A DNA stretch of 64,000 nucleotides, from assembly GCA_015680685.1 (NCBI GenBank), contig MNCI01035238.1, positions 594,922 through 658,921 of the forward strand, written 5' to 3'. Within the stretch, counting starts at the first letter, position 1, and each line of letters starts with the position of its first letter. The notes below the pieces were generated by a model. That model saw only the letters and a program-made list of their open reading frames with translations, had not been told where the DNA came from and did not search any database. This document shows positions 1 through 12,400 of this stretch, one piece after another. The stretch comes from Gnetum montanum (Eukaryota > Streptophyta > Gnetopsida > Gnetales > Gnetaceae). The translations under genes were made by a program, and so were the position numbers.

Positions 1-64
1 GCAAGAATTGGTACTCATTGGATGGAAATTATTCAACCCTCCTTCTAACTTCTCGATCCTTAAG
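1..64 (+). repeat. 3' end of the 5' LTR of copia A
   Basis: This stretch matches 5474-5538 with scattered substitutions and ends with the same ATCCTTAAG. It directly precedes the primer-binding-site-like sequence. The rest of the LTR lies before the window. Confidence 0.6.
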
Positions 65-80
65 TGGTTCAAAGCAAGGT
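65..80 (+). promoter_or_regulatory. Primer-binding site of copia A (tRNA-Met type)
   Basis: TGGTTCAAAGCAAGGT resembles the TGGTATCAGAGC site, complementary to the initiator tRNA-Met 3' end, that is usual in plant copia elements. It follows directly after the LTR end. Confidence 0.5.
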
Positions 81-139
81 ACTTCCAAATTGAGTGTAGC
101 AACTTAGGAGTGGACTATGGAGGGAACAAATTTACAACA

Positions 140-1332
140 AGCCATAAATGTTTGATGGGATCAACTTTGCATACCAAAAAGCATGGATGCAAGGATTATT
201 TAAATTCATGGAATTTGAAGTATGGCAGTTCATAATGGAAGGATACACTCATCCCATTGATAACTTAATAGGCATTGCACTGCCAAGTGATAAGTGATAC
301 GATGATGACAAAAACATATTTATGTTTGATTTAAAGGCTAGGAACTATCTCTACTATGCTCTTAGTAAACCTAAATTTAATAAAATAGCTAGATGCAAAA
401 CTACCAAAAAATTTTGGGAAGTTTTAGAAGCCACCTATGAGGGAACCTCTATTAAACATTGTAAACTCCTAGTTTTGTAATTTGAATATGAGAAGTTAAA
501 ATTGAATAAAGGTGAAAGAATTAAAGATTATTTTTCTAGGGCCAGTGATATAGTAGTAGCTATTAGAGGAACAACGAAAGAGGTACCTAAAAGTGAAGGC
601 ATTATAAAAGTGATTAGAACTCTACTCCTTGAATTTAAATCCAAAATCACTACCATTAAAGAAATTAGAGATTTATCTATACTTAAATTTGAAGAATTAC
701 AAAGTGCACTTGTAGCATATGAGATGAATCTCATTAGTGAAGGTGCTATCAAGAAAAAAACCCATAACACTTAAGAGTTCTTCAAAAGAAAAGGAGATGT
801 CTAATTGTGAAGGAAATAGTGATGATGAACTAGTGTTTCTAACAAGAAGAGTAAAAAGACTATTAGCAAGAAAAGAAAAAAGATTCAACCAATCAAATAG
901 GAAAGGTAAAAAAATAGGTAAGCAACCTAGAACTTCTAATTTTGATATCTTATAACATGTTGGATATGTGATGGAAGAGGTCATGTGGTCTCCAAATGTT
1001 CTAATGCTAGCAAGTTACCAAAGAAGGAGTTCATTCAAGAGGATAAGAAGATCAAAAAATTTTCCACAAACTGGGATGATGAATATATTGAAGAGGAAAT
1101 TGATGATCCATTAATGAACTCTCATGTTATATGCATGGATTTTGCATGCAACAATCCCATGAAGGAATCTAAAGAACCTGAAGGTACACCTGAGGAAAGG
1201 TATAAGATGCTATGTAACAAAATTATCTCTTTTCAAAATTTATGTATGAAAATGAAAAAGGCTTCATATGGTAAGGAAGTAGAAATAACTAAACTTAATA
1301 CTAAATACTTCACTCTTAAAATGAAGAACTAA
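140..1332 (+). pseudogene. Copia Gag remnant (UBN2-type) with CCHC zinc knuckle
   Basis: The order of features is that of a plant copia Gag. First comes an FDG(I)NFAYQKAWM-like start. Then follows a UBN2-type core near 400-770 (KFWEVLEATYEGTS, KGERIKDYFSRASDIV, LKFEELQSALVAYEMNL). A basic linker leads to a canonical CX2CX4HX4C knuckle at 958-999 (C-WI-C-DGRG-H-VVSK-C), and an acidic, coiled tail runs to 1332. In the family, Gag forms the virus-like particle and the knuckle binds RNA. Stops (for example at 478-480) and at least two frameshifts, between the core, the linker and the knuckle, make this a pseudogene. The core at 502-774 and the tail at 985-1332 remain open in one frame. Confidence 0.75.
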
Positions 1333-2159
1333 AACCTACAAGTTGAGGATCAAAAGCTAACCCTATCTTATGAGTAGATAAGCAAGGAATAAGAAAGTGC
1401 AATGCTTAGTAATGAAAAGCTTACTATAGAAAAGAAGATGTTAGATGTTATGCATAGACAAGAAAGAGATCATCATAATAAAAGAGGAATGGAAAATGAT
1501 TCTCATGTTGATACATCCATAAGCACTTTACCTTAATGGAGGTACACACCTAGGTTTGAATAACTAGCATGAACAAGAAAATCTATATGCTATTACTATG
1601 GGAACTTTAGGCATATATAATCACATTTTACTTACAATTAATATATTATAATCTAATCACTTATTCTTATCGAAAGAAGATTAGAAAACATTTCTTAAAA
1701 GCTAAACAAGTTTGGAGACCTAAGGTGAACAAGTAAGAGGAAGAAATGGCTAAACATGTTTCTCTCCACTATAATAATGGAGATATAGAAAACAATCATA
1801 AAAAAGCCATCTTGAATGAGGAAAAGGATATAAACAAGCATTTTGGTGTCAAAAGAGCTAGACATCCAATGAAAAAAAGGAAGAAACTCTACAAAGGAGG
1901 ACCTTACTGTAAACTTACTTAAGTAGGTAACTCCTTAGAGTAAGCAAGGTAAGTATTCATAATTATGACTATAACTATAAATAATCCTTGACTTGCATCA
2001 CTAGTTATATGGATAGTACCATTTTGGAATTTTTTATTTGAGCATATAACTTAAATAAAGTATAAGTAAGGTATATCTTACACTTTTGACTTTTCTTAGT
2101 TAAAATAACTTAATCATTCTTGGTAGCATCATTTAAGACCTTCTAGTGTTCCACACTCA

Positions 2160-2345
2160 TTTGAGGAAAACATTCAAAATTTAGATAAGATGTCTCACTA
2201 TTTTAAGGATAGGTTGCACTAGAGACATCTTGAGGAAGGGTACAAAATCTTAACTATTATATCCCAATTTGAGCAAGACATCATTTTCTCTTAAAATGTC
2301 TTAAGCATACTACAAATCCTTCCAAAGACATCCTCCTATATAAAG
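2160..2345. other. AGATGTC/GACATCT motif cluster with TATA-like sequence
   Basis: Several copies of AAGATGTCT or AGACATC lie in under 200 bases and are followed by TATATAAA near 2338. The same motif is much denser in the 3' LTR of copia A (4748-5065) and recurs at 57535-57790. This may be part of an older LTR or promoter; no LTR partner was found. Confidence 0.3.
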
Positions 2346-2451
2346 CAACTTGTTTATTTCTCATTTTCCATCTTATTTCAAGTCAAATGCATTCTTTCCT
2401 AGATGACTAAGGCTTCCTTCTCACTGCAGCTACACTCCTTTTATCTTAGTT

Positions 2452-4081
2452 TTCATGGCCCACAAAAAGATAGAAACTTCAAGGTTTTCACTACAAAAAT
2501 CCAAGGATACTAAAGAAGCATTAAAAATTAAATCCAACTCATATAAGCCTTAGTTCTGATCCACAGATGCTTAGAATAGGTTTATAATAATATTTTAGTA
2601 CCCATTATATTTGAATGAAATTTGAACTTTTGTCAATGTCATCAACAGGCTTTATTATCAAGTTTTGAGACCTTACAATGGACAACGATTATCCATATGA
2701 CTATTTGTATTCATGAAGTGCTAGTTCATGAACTCTTTAACAACATTGTTGTTACCAATGCTTTTATTAGAGCTTTCACTTCTATGGTTGGGGGAGTTAT
2801 TGTCTAAGTATCTCCTTAAATTATCAAGAATTTTCTTGGGATTTCTAGTTCTAATGTTCATAGAGTTTTAGTTCACACTATGGATGATATTTTCACAAAT
2901 GGTATCATCCCTATTACATATGATGAATTTTATGATGCTTTGGTAGCTTAGTCTCTCTCTAGGATGGCAATTTGTATCGACATTAGATGTCTTAGGATGC
3001 CTTCACCATTTCTCTTATTGTGATGTATAACATCATTGTCAAAAAAGGCAATTACAATTATTTGCTTCCACCACAGATATTTGTATTATATTGGTTACTA
3101 ATAGGACAACCTTTAGATTTTGGACATACTATTTGTAGGGATATGTTGGGCATGTATACATGGGGAACACATCTATGAGCACCCTCTTCTCATCAGCCTA
3201 ATTATATGCTAGGTAGGTGTTTCCATTGTAGATCTTCCTATTCTAAAAGAGAAGAGGAGTCTTGTTGAGTACTCTAAGAAAAGGGGTATGTCTCATATAG
3301 AATCTACAACTCCTTCATTCTCACAGGCACATAGAAAGTAGAAACCAAAGAGATCTTCATCACCACATGTACTAGCCAAGCTTAGACAGTCCAAATTAAT
3401 AAGTGCTTAGGTAGGGTCTTTCTTCAAGAAGGCCTTACACTCTATTTCCAAAACCATGGAAAATATTGGAAGAAATATCTCTTACCTTCATAAGAGAATG
3501 GACTCATTAGGCCTTTTACAGCCTCTAGGTGATCTTCAGTTTGAAAAGAACCATAACCTATTAGACACTTTACAACAACTGGGCCATCTTGAGCCTATGA
3601 CTTGGCAAATGCATCAAAGTCAAAAGAACTAGCAGAAGCATCAGTACATGCCTAGGGAGAGCCCATCCCTTACATTGGGCATCCAACACCAAAGGCATTT
3701 GTGCAACAAGAGTCTTTCACAAGACTTTCCAAATGATTGCGGAGTGATGATGCACCATAGTCTTTTGAGCAACAAGCCATGAATAGCATTTTTGGTGTAA
3801 CAGCACAATGGGAACAAGCTGTTTCCAAAACTTATCAACATAAAGCTACTCCATCATCCTCTAGGCAAGCTTTGTCTCATGATAGTCCTCCTCCATCCAC
3901 TCGCTTTTGGGTGAATCTTTATCCTAGACAAGCACAAGCTATAGTGATTTCTAATGATGATGATGGTGACATTCAAAAATTCTCCCACTCCATTGCTAGT
4001 AGTGATGGTGATGAGGAAGAGACCTATCGACCTACTTGTGATGCATCTAATTTAGATGTTGACATTGAGGTTAGTGATTAA
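2452..4081 (+). pseudogene. Degenerate reading frame resembling the putative plant transposon protein domain
   Basis: Starting at an ATG (MAHKKIETSRF), a broken reading frame runs to a stop after 4078. Around 2690-2960 a combined reading gives IHEVLVHELFNN, then GGVIV, SPQIIKNFLGI (if a stop is read as Q) and YDEFYDALVA. I compare this pattern with the putative plant transposon protein domain (PF20167 type) seen in some plant retroelement proteins. The last part (3779-4081) is open for 100 aa, is Ser-rich and ends in a run of Asp and Glu. Many stops and frameshifts are present. The link to PF20167 is from memory of the pattern, not from a search. The role in copia A, if any, is unknown. Confidence 0.35.
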
Positions 4082-4533
4082 TGGATTGGTGATTAGTGAT
4101 TAAAGGGAAGAGTTTTTATGCTTGATCATAATGTTTGATGAGTCACAACTTTAGTATCTATATTTTTTAGTGTTCAACATTTGTAATTTTTAAAGAACAC
4201 ATCACAATTATTACATGGTTGTGATTATATGGTGTTAATGATTTTGTGGATATTTTTAATTTTCATTTTCTAGCATCTATTATGAGGATATAACGCATAT
4301 GGGATACATGTTATAGATAAAGATTTGGGCAAACATTTGATGTGACTTATTTTTTTTAGCTTTAGAAACCATTGCTGATGGATGTGTGACTATTAACTTT
4401 TAACACAACCTTCTTTTCCATCCTTGCTACTATAGGAAATCTACTATTTTATCTAAGCATGAGTAATTATTTATTGAAAATTATATATGTTCACATTTTG
4501 TGCTAAAACATTATTTAAGTTTTGGACTTCAAC

Positions 4534-4546
4534 AAAAAGGGGGAGA
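4534..4546 (+). promoter_or_regulatory. Polypurine tract of copia A
   Basis: AAAAAGGGGGAGA directly precedes the presumed LTR start and fits the usual copia plus-strand primer (GGGGGAGATT). Confidence 0.6.
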
Positions 4547-4548
4547 TT

Positions 4549-5538
4549 ATTGACCTTTTGGTATGCTAGAACCTTGAAAAATGGAGAATTTGTTAGTGTG
4601 TTTTTAAGACCTTGCAAGTCTAAGATGAATGTAGCATATAAGAAGATTGAGATAAGAGTAAGAATCGATGAACTAGAATGCTCAAGTCCAATGAGAAGAT
4701 GCAAAGATTTGAAGGAAATTACACAAATATGAGACACCCCAAATTCCAAAGAAGACATCCTGGAGATAGAAAAGACGTCTCACATTGTTGTAAGATCTCT
4801 CTACTAAGAAAGTCTAGTCTTAGGCAAGACATATCTTTAAAATAGGAGATGTCTTAAGGAAAGACAAGATGTCTCATGCAAGATGTCTTACCTCAAGTTA
4901 AGATGTCTCATCTAAGACGTCCCAGGTCTAGATAAGATATCTTACCTACAAGTAGAAAAACATAGTAAGCCATCTTAGGCTCATAGAAGACATCTCGACT
5001 AGCCATTGTATGAATTCTAATGGGTAGATGAAGAAGAGAAAGCTTATAAAAGTAAGACATCCTTATTAGAAAATATGCAGCACTATTCATGTAATCAAGT
5101 AATCATTATATACATCTGTGAGAAATTTTGTACTTCATTTCTTAATCATTTGTTGTGTTGTTTATTGGGTTGTTGAGACTAAAATAAAGGAATTAGAAGC
5201 TTAGTTCATTTTTTTCCTTGAACTTTCTATTTCTTTTATAAGCCTTGAGGAGTTGGGTGTGATTCTTAAGAGAAGGCATCCTTTGAGCTTATTAGAATCT
5301 TGAGGAATTGGGTCTGTTTCTAATAGAAAACACCCCTAGTGAAGATTAAGATTTTGTAAAGGTTGTAGTATCCTTGAATCCACATTTTGAAGGAAAAAAG
5401 TTTGGAAGTGTGCAAGGGTTCTACCCTCCAAGTGTGGACGTACCCAAGTTGTGGAACCATGTACATACTACTATGCAAGAATTGGGTCTCATTGGCAAGA
5501 ACTTATTCAACCCCCATTCTAAGTCCTCAATCCTTAAG
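4549..5538 (+). repeat. 3' LTR of copia A
   Basis: This segment of about 990 bp follows the polypurine tract. It contains a dense AGATGTCT motif cluster (4748-5065), a TATA-like TTATAAAAG near 5043 and a downstream transcribed-looking region. It ends with the sequence also present at the window start. Only the last 64 bases can be compared with the 5' copy, so both edges are approximate. Confidence 0.55.
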
Positions 5539-7140
5539 AAATAGCTAAATTAAAAGAAGAATTGAAAGACTTTAAGGATATCAATGAACAGATCAAAGCT
5601 ATAATTATAAGTAAGAAGTCACTACTTAAAAACAACGAGTAGGCTATGTGACAATTAGAAGAAAGTCTAGTTGTCATTAGCTCAGAATTGAAACAAGGTA
5701 AGAAGATAAAAGATCCATATTACACTTATTTTCTACAACCAAACTTCCAAGAGCTAATTGCGAAGTTCAACTTTCAAAAGAAATGGATAAAAAAAACTAA
5801 AGATAAAATTGAAGCAAAAAGAAACCAAGTCATATTTGGAAAAATAGATCATAGAGCTTAGGGTTTATTAAAGATAGCTACATAAATGAGGAAGAAATTA
5901 CCACCATTCAAAAGATATTTGTTGGATAACACAATGATGGCAATTGCAAGAGTAATGACAAATATTAATAAGAAGAAGTTCAAATTGGAACAAGCTTGTT
6001 CATTAGGAGGAGCAACGCTAAAGTAAATAACCAATTCATTGATTAAAATAGGAGCTAATAAAGTGAAATCTGATTAGTTAATCAAAGGGATAGATTAATC
6101 AAAGCCAAATTCATTGAATCAACCTATCAAAGCCTTATATAATTATGGTCAAATCTCATGGCATTTACCAATAGAAGGCCAATAAATCCAAAAAATCAAG
6201 CATTGGAGTCAGTTAAGCAACTATCCAACGGTTTGCAGCTTTATGAAGAAATTGTTAAAATAATTAAGCCATAATATTGTATCTATTATAATTTCCAAAA
6301 GCTACTATAAAAATCTTTGACCATACTTGTAAATGTGGTGTTGGAAAGGAGGATACTTTTTTTGGAATAAGCTTCTAAAGACAATTGTGATAATGACATT
6401 CTAAGGAGGCTTAGCTCATCTCTTTTTCTTTTCTCTATTAATTAGTAGTAATATTAGATAGCTTTATTTCCTTGTTTAGCCTATTTTACACATAGCTATT
6501 TTAAGTGAACAACAAGTTTTGGAGTAATCTAGTTTCTTAAAATACTAAGTTCTAGCTTATTCTTGTTATTCTCATCAAACAAGATAGCTACTTTAAGTGT
6601 TAGTTTGGGATGAGCTTGGCATAAAATTGATGTCTTCTTTAACACAATTTTGGGCTTTATGAATAATTTTTCAATCTAAGAAGTCTACTTTGTATAGCAT
6701 AAATTTTGCAAAATATAGTTTTAGAAAGTATGTTAACAAATAGCTCAAATTCCAAGAATGACATATTCTATAAAATTATTTGTTTACTGTTTTAGTGGTG
6801 TAAAATTTAGAGCTAAATGAGTACAGAGCTATTGATATTAGTAATAGCTAAATGAGTAATGAGTAAAGAGCTAAATGAGTAAAGAGCTACTAATATTGAG
6901 AGATAGCTGGAAGACAAAGTTAGAAGTTATAAAAAAAAACAACACTCTTTTAAACATTTGACAACAAATATAGGTTTAACCATAATCGGCTCATTTAAAA
7001 CTAGCAAAGACTATTTCGGGGTATCCATGCCTTGGTGGAACCAAAGACCAACAACCACCTAAAATAAGTAAGTATTTTGGGATAGGATCATAATCTTGCT
7101 CCAATAGTTATGCTAAGAAAATATAAATTAATTAATTATT
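5539..7140. other. AT-rich diverged DNA with a coiled-coil coding scrap
   Basis: From about 5540 to 5830 the plus strand reads as a Lys/Glu-rich helix with stops (EIAKLKEELKDFKDINEQ, then QLEESLVVISSELKQ). It may be a retroelement Gag fragment. The remainder shows no recognisable coding. A small tandem repeat of AGCTAAATGAGTAA units lies at 6805-6890. Confidence 0.35.
6805..6890. repeat. Short tandem repeat (AGCTAAATGAGTAA-type)
   Basis: GAGCTAAATGAGTA recurs three to four times with small changes in under 100 bases. Confidence 0.55.
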
Positions 7141-7149
7141 TAATCTAAT

Positions 7150-7560
7150 TATAAATAATAAAAATAAATTCTATTCTATCCTAAAGATGATAAGTGTTCA
7201 TTTCTAACTTGGTGTCACATCCTAGACATACAAATTAATTATTGAGATTACCAAGACACATTGCCACTAGGTAGCCCAAGCATTATTGTTGTAGAGATTA
7301 CCAAGCTAATATATTTAAAACTCAAATTTAGATCACACTCATTCTATCACTTGATAAATGTGCATTTGAAATGTAAATATTAAGGTAAATTATATGGAAA
7401 TTAAATGGCAAATGAAATTGCTACAATGGATAGGAATCAACCTCAATCTTATTGTCATTAATAAATTATGTCTAGGTATAATCCACTTAAATAATATGTT
7501 GTACAACTTATTTACATTGTGATCACTCGTTGACTTATGCTAAGCTACAAAAACATTTTT
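7150..7560 (-). repeat. Old LTR fragment of the gypsy-like family
   Basis: The fragment shares ordered landmarks with the inner part of the family LTR: a GTGTTCATTTC block, GGGATTACCAAGC-like repeats at about 7234, 7270 and 7295, CACACTCATTC, and GCTACAATGGATAGGAATCAA followed by a TCTTATTG block. Divergence is high and neither end is preserved. The order of landmarks matches minus-strand orientation. Confidence 0.5.
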
Positions 7561-7920
7561 TTTATTATTAATTTGTTATTTTCAATTACAATAATCTTAT
7601 TCATAAGTGATCTTAAAATATTCTTGTTGTCATCTTACAATAATAGGTAGTGCATGAAATTCATCACATTTTCTCATCATTTATCTTTCTACATTTATTT
7701 CTTTTTGATATCATGTTAAATTTTGTCTACTTATGATATTTATGAAAGTAGAGATAAAAATAAATAATTTCTTACAAATTGTTACTAAATAATTTATTTT
7801 ACATAATGTGAGTTATAGGTTTTCCTACATTCATGTTTATAGTTGTTTTATGAACTCTTTTTTTTTTCTAAACTTTTTATTGTGGCCTTTTTCTAATTTA
7901 GAAATTGACCTCTTCAACTT

Positions 7921-8144
7921 ACATACACACTTTTGATTCATGACATATGCATTAGTTATCATATGAAATTACAACTCTCCACTTTATGCTAATGCTATTT
8001 TTTGAATTACTATAACAACATACATGTGAATTACATACACACTTTTGACTTAGGACATAAGAATTAATTATCATATGGAGTCATAGCTCTTCAGTTTATG
8101 CTAATACCATTTTTTGAATTACTATAACAACATACATAACAATT
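7921..8144. repeat. Two-copy tandem repeat, 112-bp unit
   Basis: Unit 1 (7921-8032) and unit 2 (8033-8144) both start ACATACACACTTTTGA, share CATATG and TTTATGCTAAT blocks, and end with TTTTTTGAATTACTATAACA then CATACAT. No coding is evident. Confidence 0.75.
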
Positions 8145-8960
8145 CAATGTAAAACTTGACTTTTACATAATTGTAAAAAATGAATTATTACTTAACAATC
8201 AACATTAAAATTATGAGTTCATTTATGTGTTATGAGACTTGCATGTCTATGAATAAATTAAAATATCCTATGAATAATGCCAAATCCACCATCACTTTAT
8301 CACCAAGTTCTACAAATAAAAATTTGTATGAAAAATATTTTACATATGTTGAATTATATACAGGGCTTTAGGTATTAATCTTGTTAGGATTGTATTATAT
8401 ATATATTCATTTATTCATGCTATAAATTTATACAAATGATTTTATCTATTGTATATATGAATGAATTAAGTTTGCTTTATTTAACTATAATAAGTTCAGT
8501 CTCTTTTTACCTCCATAGATTTATCACTAGTGTATCTCCTATAAAGTTTTATGTGATCTTTTCTTCAAAATTTCTCATTATCAATTCTCCACCTAAGAAT
8601 TCTTCATGTTAATTTCATAAATTAGATAGTATACATCATTCAACTATTTAGGAATTCTTATTAGCTCCTTCAACTCACATTGGTTGAGGCTTGTCACTCT
8701 CCTTGGTGGTCATTGCAACATCTTTCCTTTATGTTCTTTATCAAGAATGTAAGTTATAAGGAATTAAGGTTAGATAATTTAGTAAGAAACTTCACCTAGT
8801 TTTTACATGATAAAGTTAGTATCTTCTCTCAAATGTTGGATGAAGTGCTAGAAAGGTCTATATTATTGAAAATTTTAAAATAAATTATTTAAGATAAACT
8901 CTTACCTTCATCAAAGATAGTTTGTAAAAAGAAATCATTACAAATATTGGTAATTTAAGG
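8145..8960. other. AT-rich DNA, nothing recognised
   Basis: No coding, RNA gene or repeat was recognised. One 63-codon open frame at 8180-8371 has no family resemblance and a composition like the surrounding DNA. Confidence 0.4.
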
Positions 8961-8977
8961 TACTTGTTTCTCAAGTT

Positions 8978-9270
8978 GTAAGACATGGATTCGAGCTTGG
9001 GCACAATAACTCAAAAGAGGTTAGGCTTTTAGTCATCCATTGACCATTTATTAAATACTATTTACTTCTAAAACCTAGATCGAGCATTAAGCCTTTAGGT
9101 GATCTTTATGATTTTTTTATTAAATACAATTTTCTTGTAAGACCTTGGTTAGTGCTTGGGTGTAACCCCTCAAAAGAGGTTAGGCTTTTACCCATCTACT
9201 GACCCTCCTAGGAGCCAACCTTAGCATGATGAGCATAGAGCTTCTAGATGATTATCATTTTATTAAATTT
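8978..9270. repeat. Tandem duplication, about 158-bp unit
   Basis: Two copies share TGTAAGAC, GCTTGGG, CTCAAAAGAGGTTAGGCTTT, a CATC-TTGACC block and TAGATGATTATCA or TAGGTGATCTTTA. The first copy contains GGATTCGAGC, close to a tRNA B box, so these may be SINE-related. Confidence 0.5.
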
Positions 9271-9528
9271 TATTTCCTTATATCTCTTAAGTTCAAGATT
9301 TTTTCTTCATTAATTGTCTCTTCTAAAAAGTTTTCTTTCTACTTATTTTAATTAAAATATGAAAAATGGCTTCTTTCTTGAATGTTATGATAGTTCTCTT
9401 TTATCATACAATTGGTTTTGCTTTCAACTTATTAATGATTCTTTTAAGAAAAGAATTATTAAATAAAGAATAGGAGCTTTAGTACATCAAGGTGTAGTAA
9501 ACAATAGCAAATATTTCAATTTTAATAA

Positions 9529-12400
9529 TTAAAAATGCCTAATTTTAACTATACTTTGCTTGCACAATTTGCAAATATGCTTCTCTCTTGGTAAATTAGT
9601 CCAACAACCTTTCTCAATAAGGAGATGATGAGAGCTCATTCTTTCTCTAGCAATTTGATTCCTTAAATGAATAAGAGCAGTTGAGAATGGATACTTTTGA
9701 GCACTAGATAACAAACCTCCTCTAACAAAATGTAAATAGAAATGCTTTTTCCCTAACATATTCAACCAAAATTTAGCCAAGACTTTTTCTTTTATAGTTT
9801 TTTAGAAGAACCTCTTATTTGAAAGAAGATTCTCTATAATAATATTTCATGAATAAAGCCATAATTTTCCTTGACATAACCATTCATTTTTTTATGTAGC
9901 ATTCATTATCTTCTTAGCATAATTAACTTCCTCCATATGACTTAACCTATGAGTATAAGCAATAAATTGACAAAGGGCTTCAACTTCAAGAAGAAGCAAA
10001 TTTACTTCTAAAACTAAGATATCATAAGAAGTCTACATTTGCACTAGAATTTACCTACAACAAACTGTATTTGAACATGCTCTAATTTTTTTAAATTATG
10101 TGTGGAAAGAAAAGGTCCTTATGTAACACACCCATATAATAATACAAGTTAGAAAATACGACGAAAATGTTTCCTTCTAATCTCCCATGCCAAAATTTAT
10201 TTCCTACTATAATTATTTCTTATAGAAAATAGAGCTTGCATGCCACTTGCAACCCTTTGAGTAATAAGGGTATTCCAACTATAATTACTAGAAAATTCAA
10301 CTTCCAAATATTTATAAGATTCACATATATCAAGTATTTTTTCTTCAAGAAAAAAATTGTAATTTCTATATTTAGTACCACAAACTAGAATTTTAGTCTT
10401 ATCAATATTAACTTTCATACTAGAATGGTTGCATTAGTTCTGGTAAATTTGAATCATATAATTTAATATTGTAGATGATTTTTCAATCAAGGCAATAGTA
10501 TTTGCAAAGAGAAGCATGTTCAAAAATAATTCATTCATCGACATATCATGATTAGAGACATTTTGCATTCATTCCTCTAATTCATGTATAAATATGTCAA
10601 AAAGTTTAAGGCACAAAGGACAACCTTGTTTAACTCTAATTGAGCTATTGATAATTGCTCCTTCTCCTATAAGATTATCTTTAATAAGAACATTAACTAT
10701 CTCATAGATTCTTTTAGTAGTAGAAAGAAGATCTTGTAGAATATTAATGTTATCCAATCTCTTCTAGAGTTTATCTTGAGAAATAGAATCATAAGCCTTG
10801 GAGAAATCAACAAAACAAATAAAATTGTATGGTTCGGTCTTTTTGCTTTGTCTACATAATAACACAAAGTTATTAGGTGGTCTATAGTAGAATGATTCCT
10901 ACTAAAGTCTAATTGTGACTAAGCATGAATACCTTACATTTCTACCCATGAAGTAATTTTATTCTCTAAAATAGTGCCCAAAAGCTTAGTAAAAATGAAA
11001 TTGATTGCAATCAATTGGTAATTATTAAGATATGTCCTATCTCCTTTTTAAAAAAGCAAGATTGATCGACTAGAATACCAAGAGTAATCCAAACCATGTT
11101 GATGCCATTTATTAAGAAGATTACAAACTTCTTTCCACACCAATGGATCATGCCATTTAAGAAGCTCTACATATAATCCATTAACATCAACACCTTTCCC
11201 AAAAGATAATCTTTGAATTCCTATAGAAATATCATCAAGGGATAACTCAAGAACACTAGAGTTATCTTGCATAGTTGGTGGAGCATCTTGATTAAAAAGG
11301 TCATTGAATAAAGTTTGAATAGTAGATAAGGAAAAATCCCAACCATGTTGTTGTCTATCTTAGAATAAATTCCAAAAGCTCTTTGGATTTGAGTAGAGCT
11401 CACAAATCATTCTTTCTTACTTTTCTTTAATGAACTTCTTTTTTTAAAACAAATAAGCTTTCAATAATTCTTCAATGTTAAAACACCAAAATATGAAGTT
11501 ATAACATCTTTATGAGCTATCAAATAGTCCACATCAAACTAAGGATTTTTACAAGCAAGCCTCTTCTTAATTTGCACCTGAGTAATTATAGACAAAAGAA
11601 CATTGGTCAAATCTACCTCACTGTCATTGTTGACCAACATATTAGCCACTCTTGTTTGAAAATCTTGATGAAGATCTTCTATGAGATGATGAGTTCTGTA
11701 TTTCTTGCAATGAATATGATGAATTAAAGCAAGAATAGTAAATTTTAGGTAATGATGAGGAGATTCTTGGAGTTTTTATCCCACTTGAAATTTTTTCACT
11801 ATATCTATATTATCATGAGTAGACAAGAGAAGATCAATGCACGAGTTACCTTGGTGTCTAGTAAAGGTGAAATAAGAGGAGGAAGGAAATTTGCTAATGC
11901 AATTAAGGATTAAAATTTAAAGGAATAACCCCACTCTAAGAAATGAATATACCTCTAATTTGTACTGTGATTAGTAAATGATCTTTTGTGTACTAAATAG
12001 TACTCTTCACTAAAGTTTAATTGAGAATTCCAAACAAGCCTTTGAATGTGACTTTTTTTAACACGAGCATTAAAATCCCTAAGAAAAACTTTACCAAGCC
12101 TAAAGAATTCTACAACATCTTGACCCAAGTATTGAAAAGGATGCTCTCATGAAAGATTAGCAGAATTGTAAATAGAAGAATCCCTCAAAGAAAAATAACA
12201 AAAAGCAATATAAAATACCTTTAAAATGCCTTGAACTTGAAGCCACAAATATTGATTATTATCATCAACTTTGTGCAACTTAATGAAATGATCTCTAGAC
12301 TTTTCAATTAAACAAGAAAAAACACTAGAAGGTCTACCCCTTATCTTGAAATGCTTATTTCTAACCCAAATTTTATTTAAAGAACTTTTTACTTGTTAAA
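9529..12400 (-). pseudogene. LINE (non-LTR retrotransposon) remnant: endonuclease and reverse transcriptase
   Basis: Read on the minus strand, domains follow the LINE order. An apurinic-endonuclease core appears near 12060-12090 (RDFNAR, from the usual GDFNAR). An early reverse-transcriptase block is at 11150-11272 (DDISIGIQRLSFGKGVDVNGLYVELLKW). The RVKQGCPL motif and LFDIFIHELEE follow at 10560-10680, and NIDKTKILV with SYKYLEVEFS at 10290-10410. A C-terminal zinc-binding-like segment is at 9540-9780 (IARERMSSHHLLIEKGCW, PREKHICKLCKQS). In the family these proteins nick DNA and copy their own RNA at the target. Stops and frameshifts throughout show it is dead. The 5' end and the poly(A) tail were not located. 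Confidence 0.8.

Larger units (their letters stand above)
1..5538 (+). mobile_element. Decayed Ty1/copia-type LTR retrotransposon (copia A), 5' end outside the window
   Basis: Bases 1-64 resemble bases 5474-5538 (both begin GCAAGAATTGG and end ATCCTTAAG). I read them as the ends of the 5' and 3' LTRs of one element. The first copy is followed by a sequence like the usual copia primer-binding site. The second is the end of a segment starting just after a polypurine tract at 4534-4546. Between them lie a copia Gag remnant and a second reading frame of another type. No protease, integrase or reverse transcriptase was recognised in the roughly 4.5-kb interior, so the element looks non-autonomous or rearranged. 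LTR edges are approximate because no TG/CA ends or target duplication could be confirmed. Confidence 0.65.
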
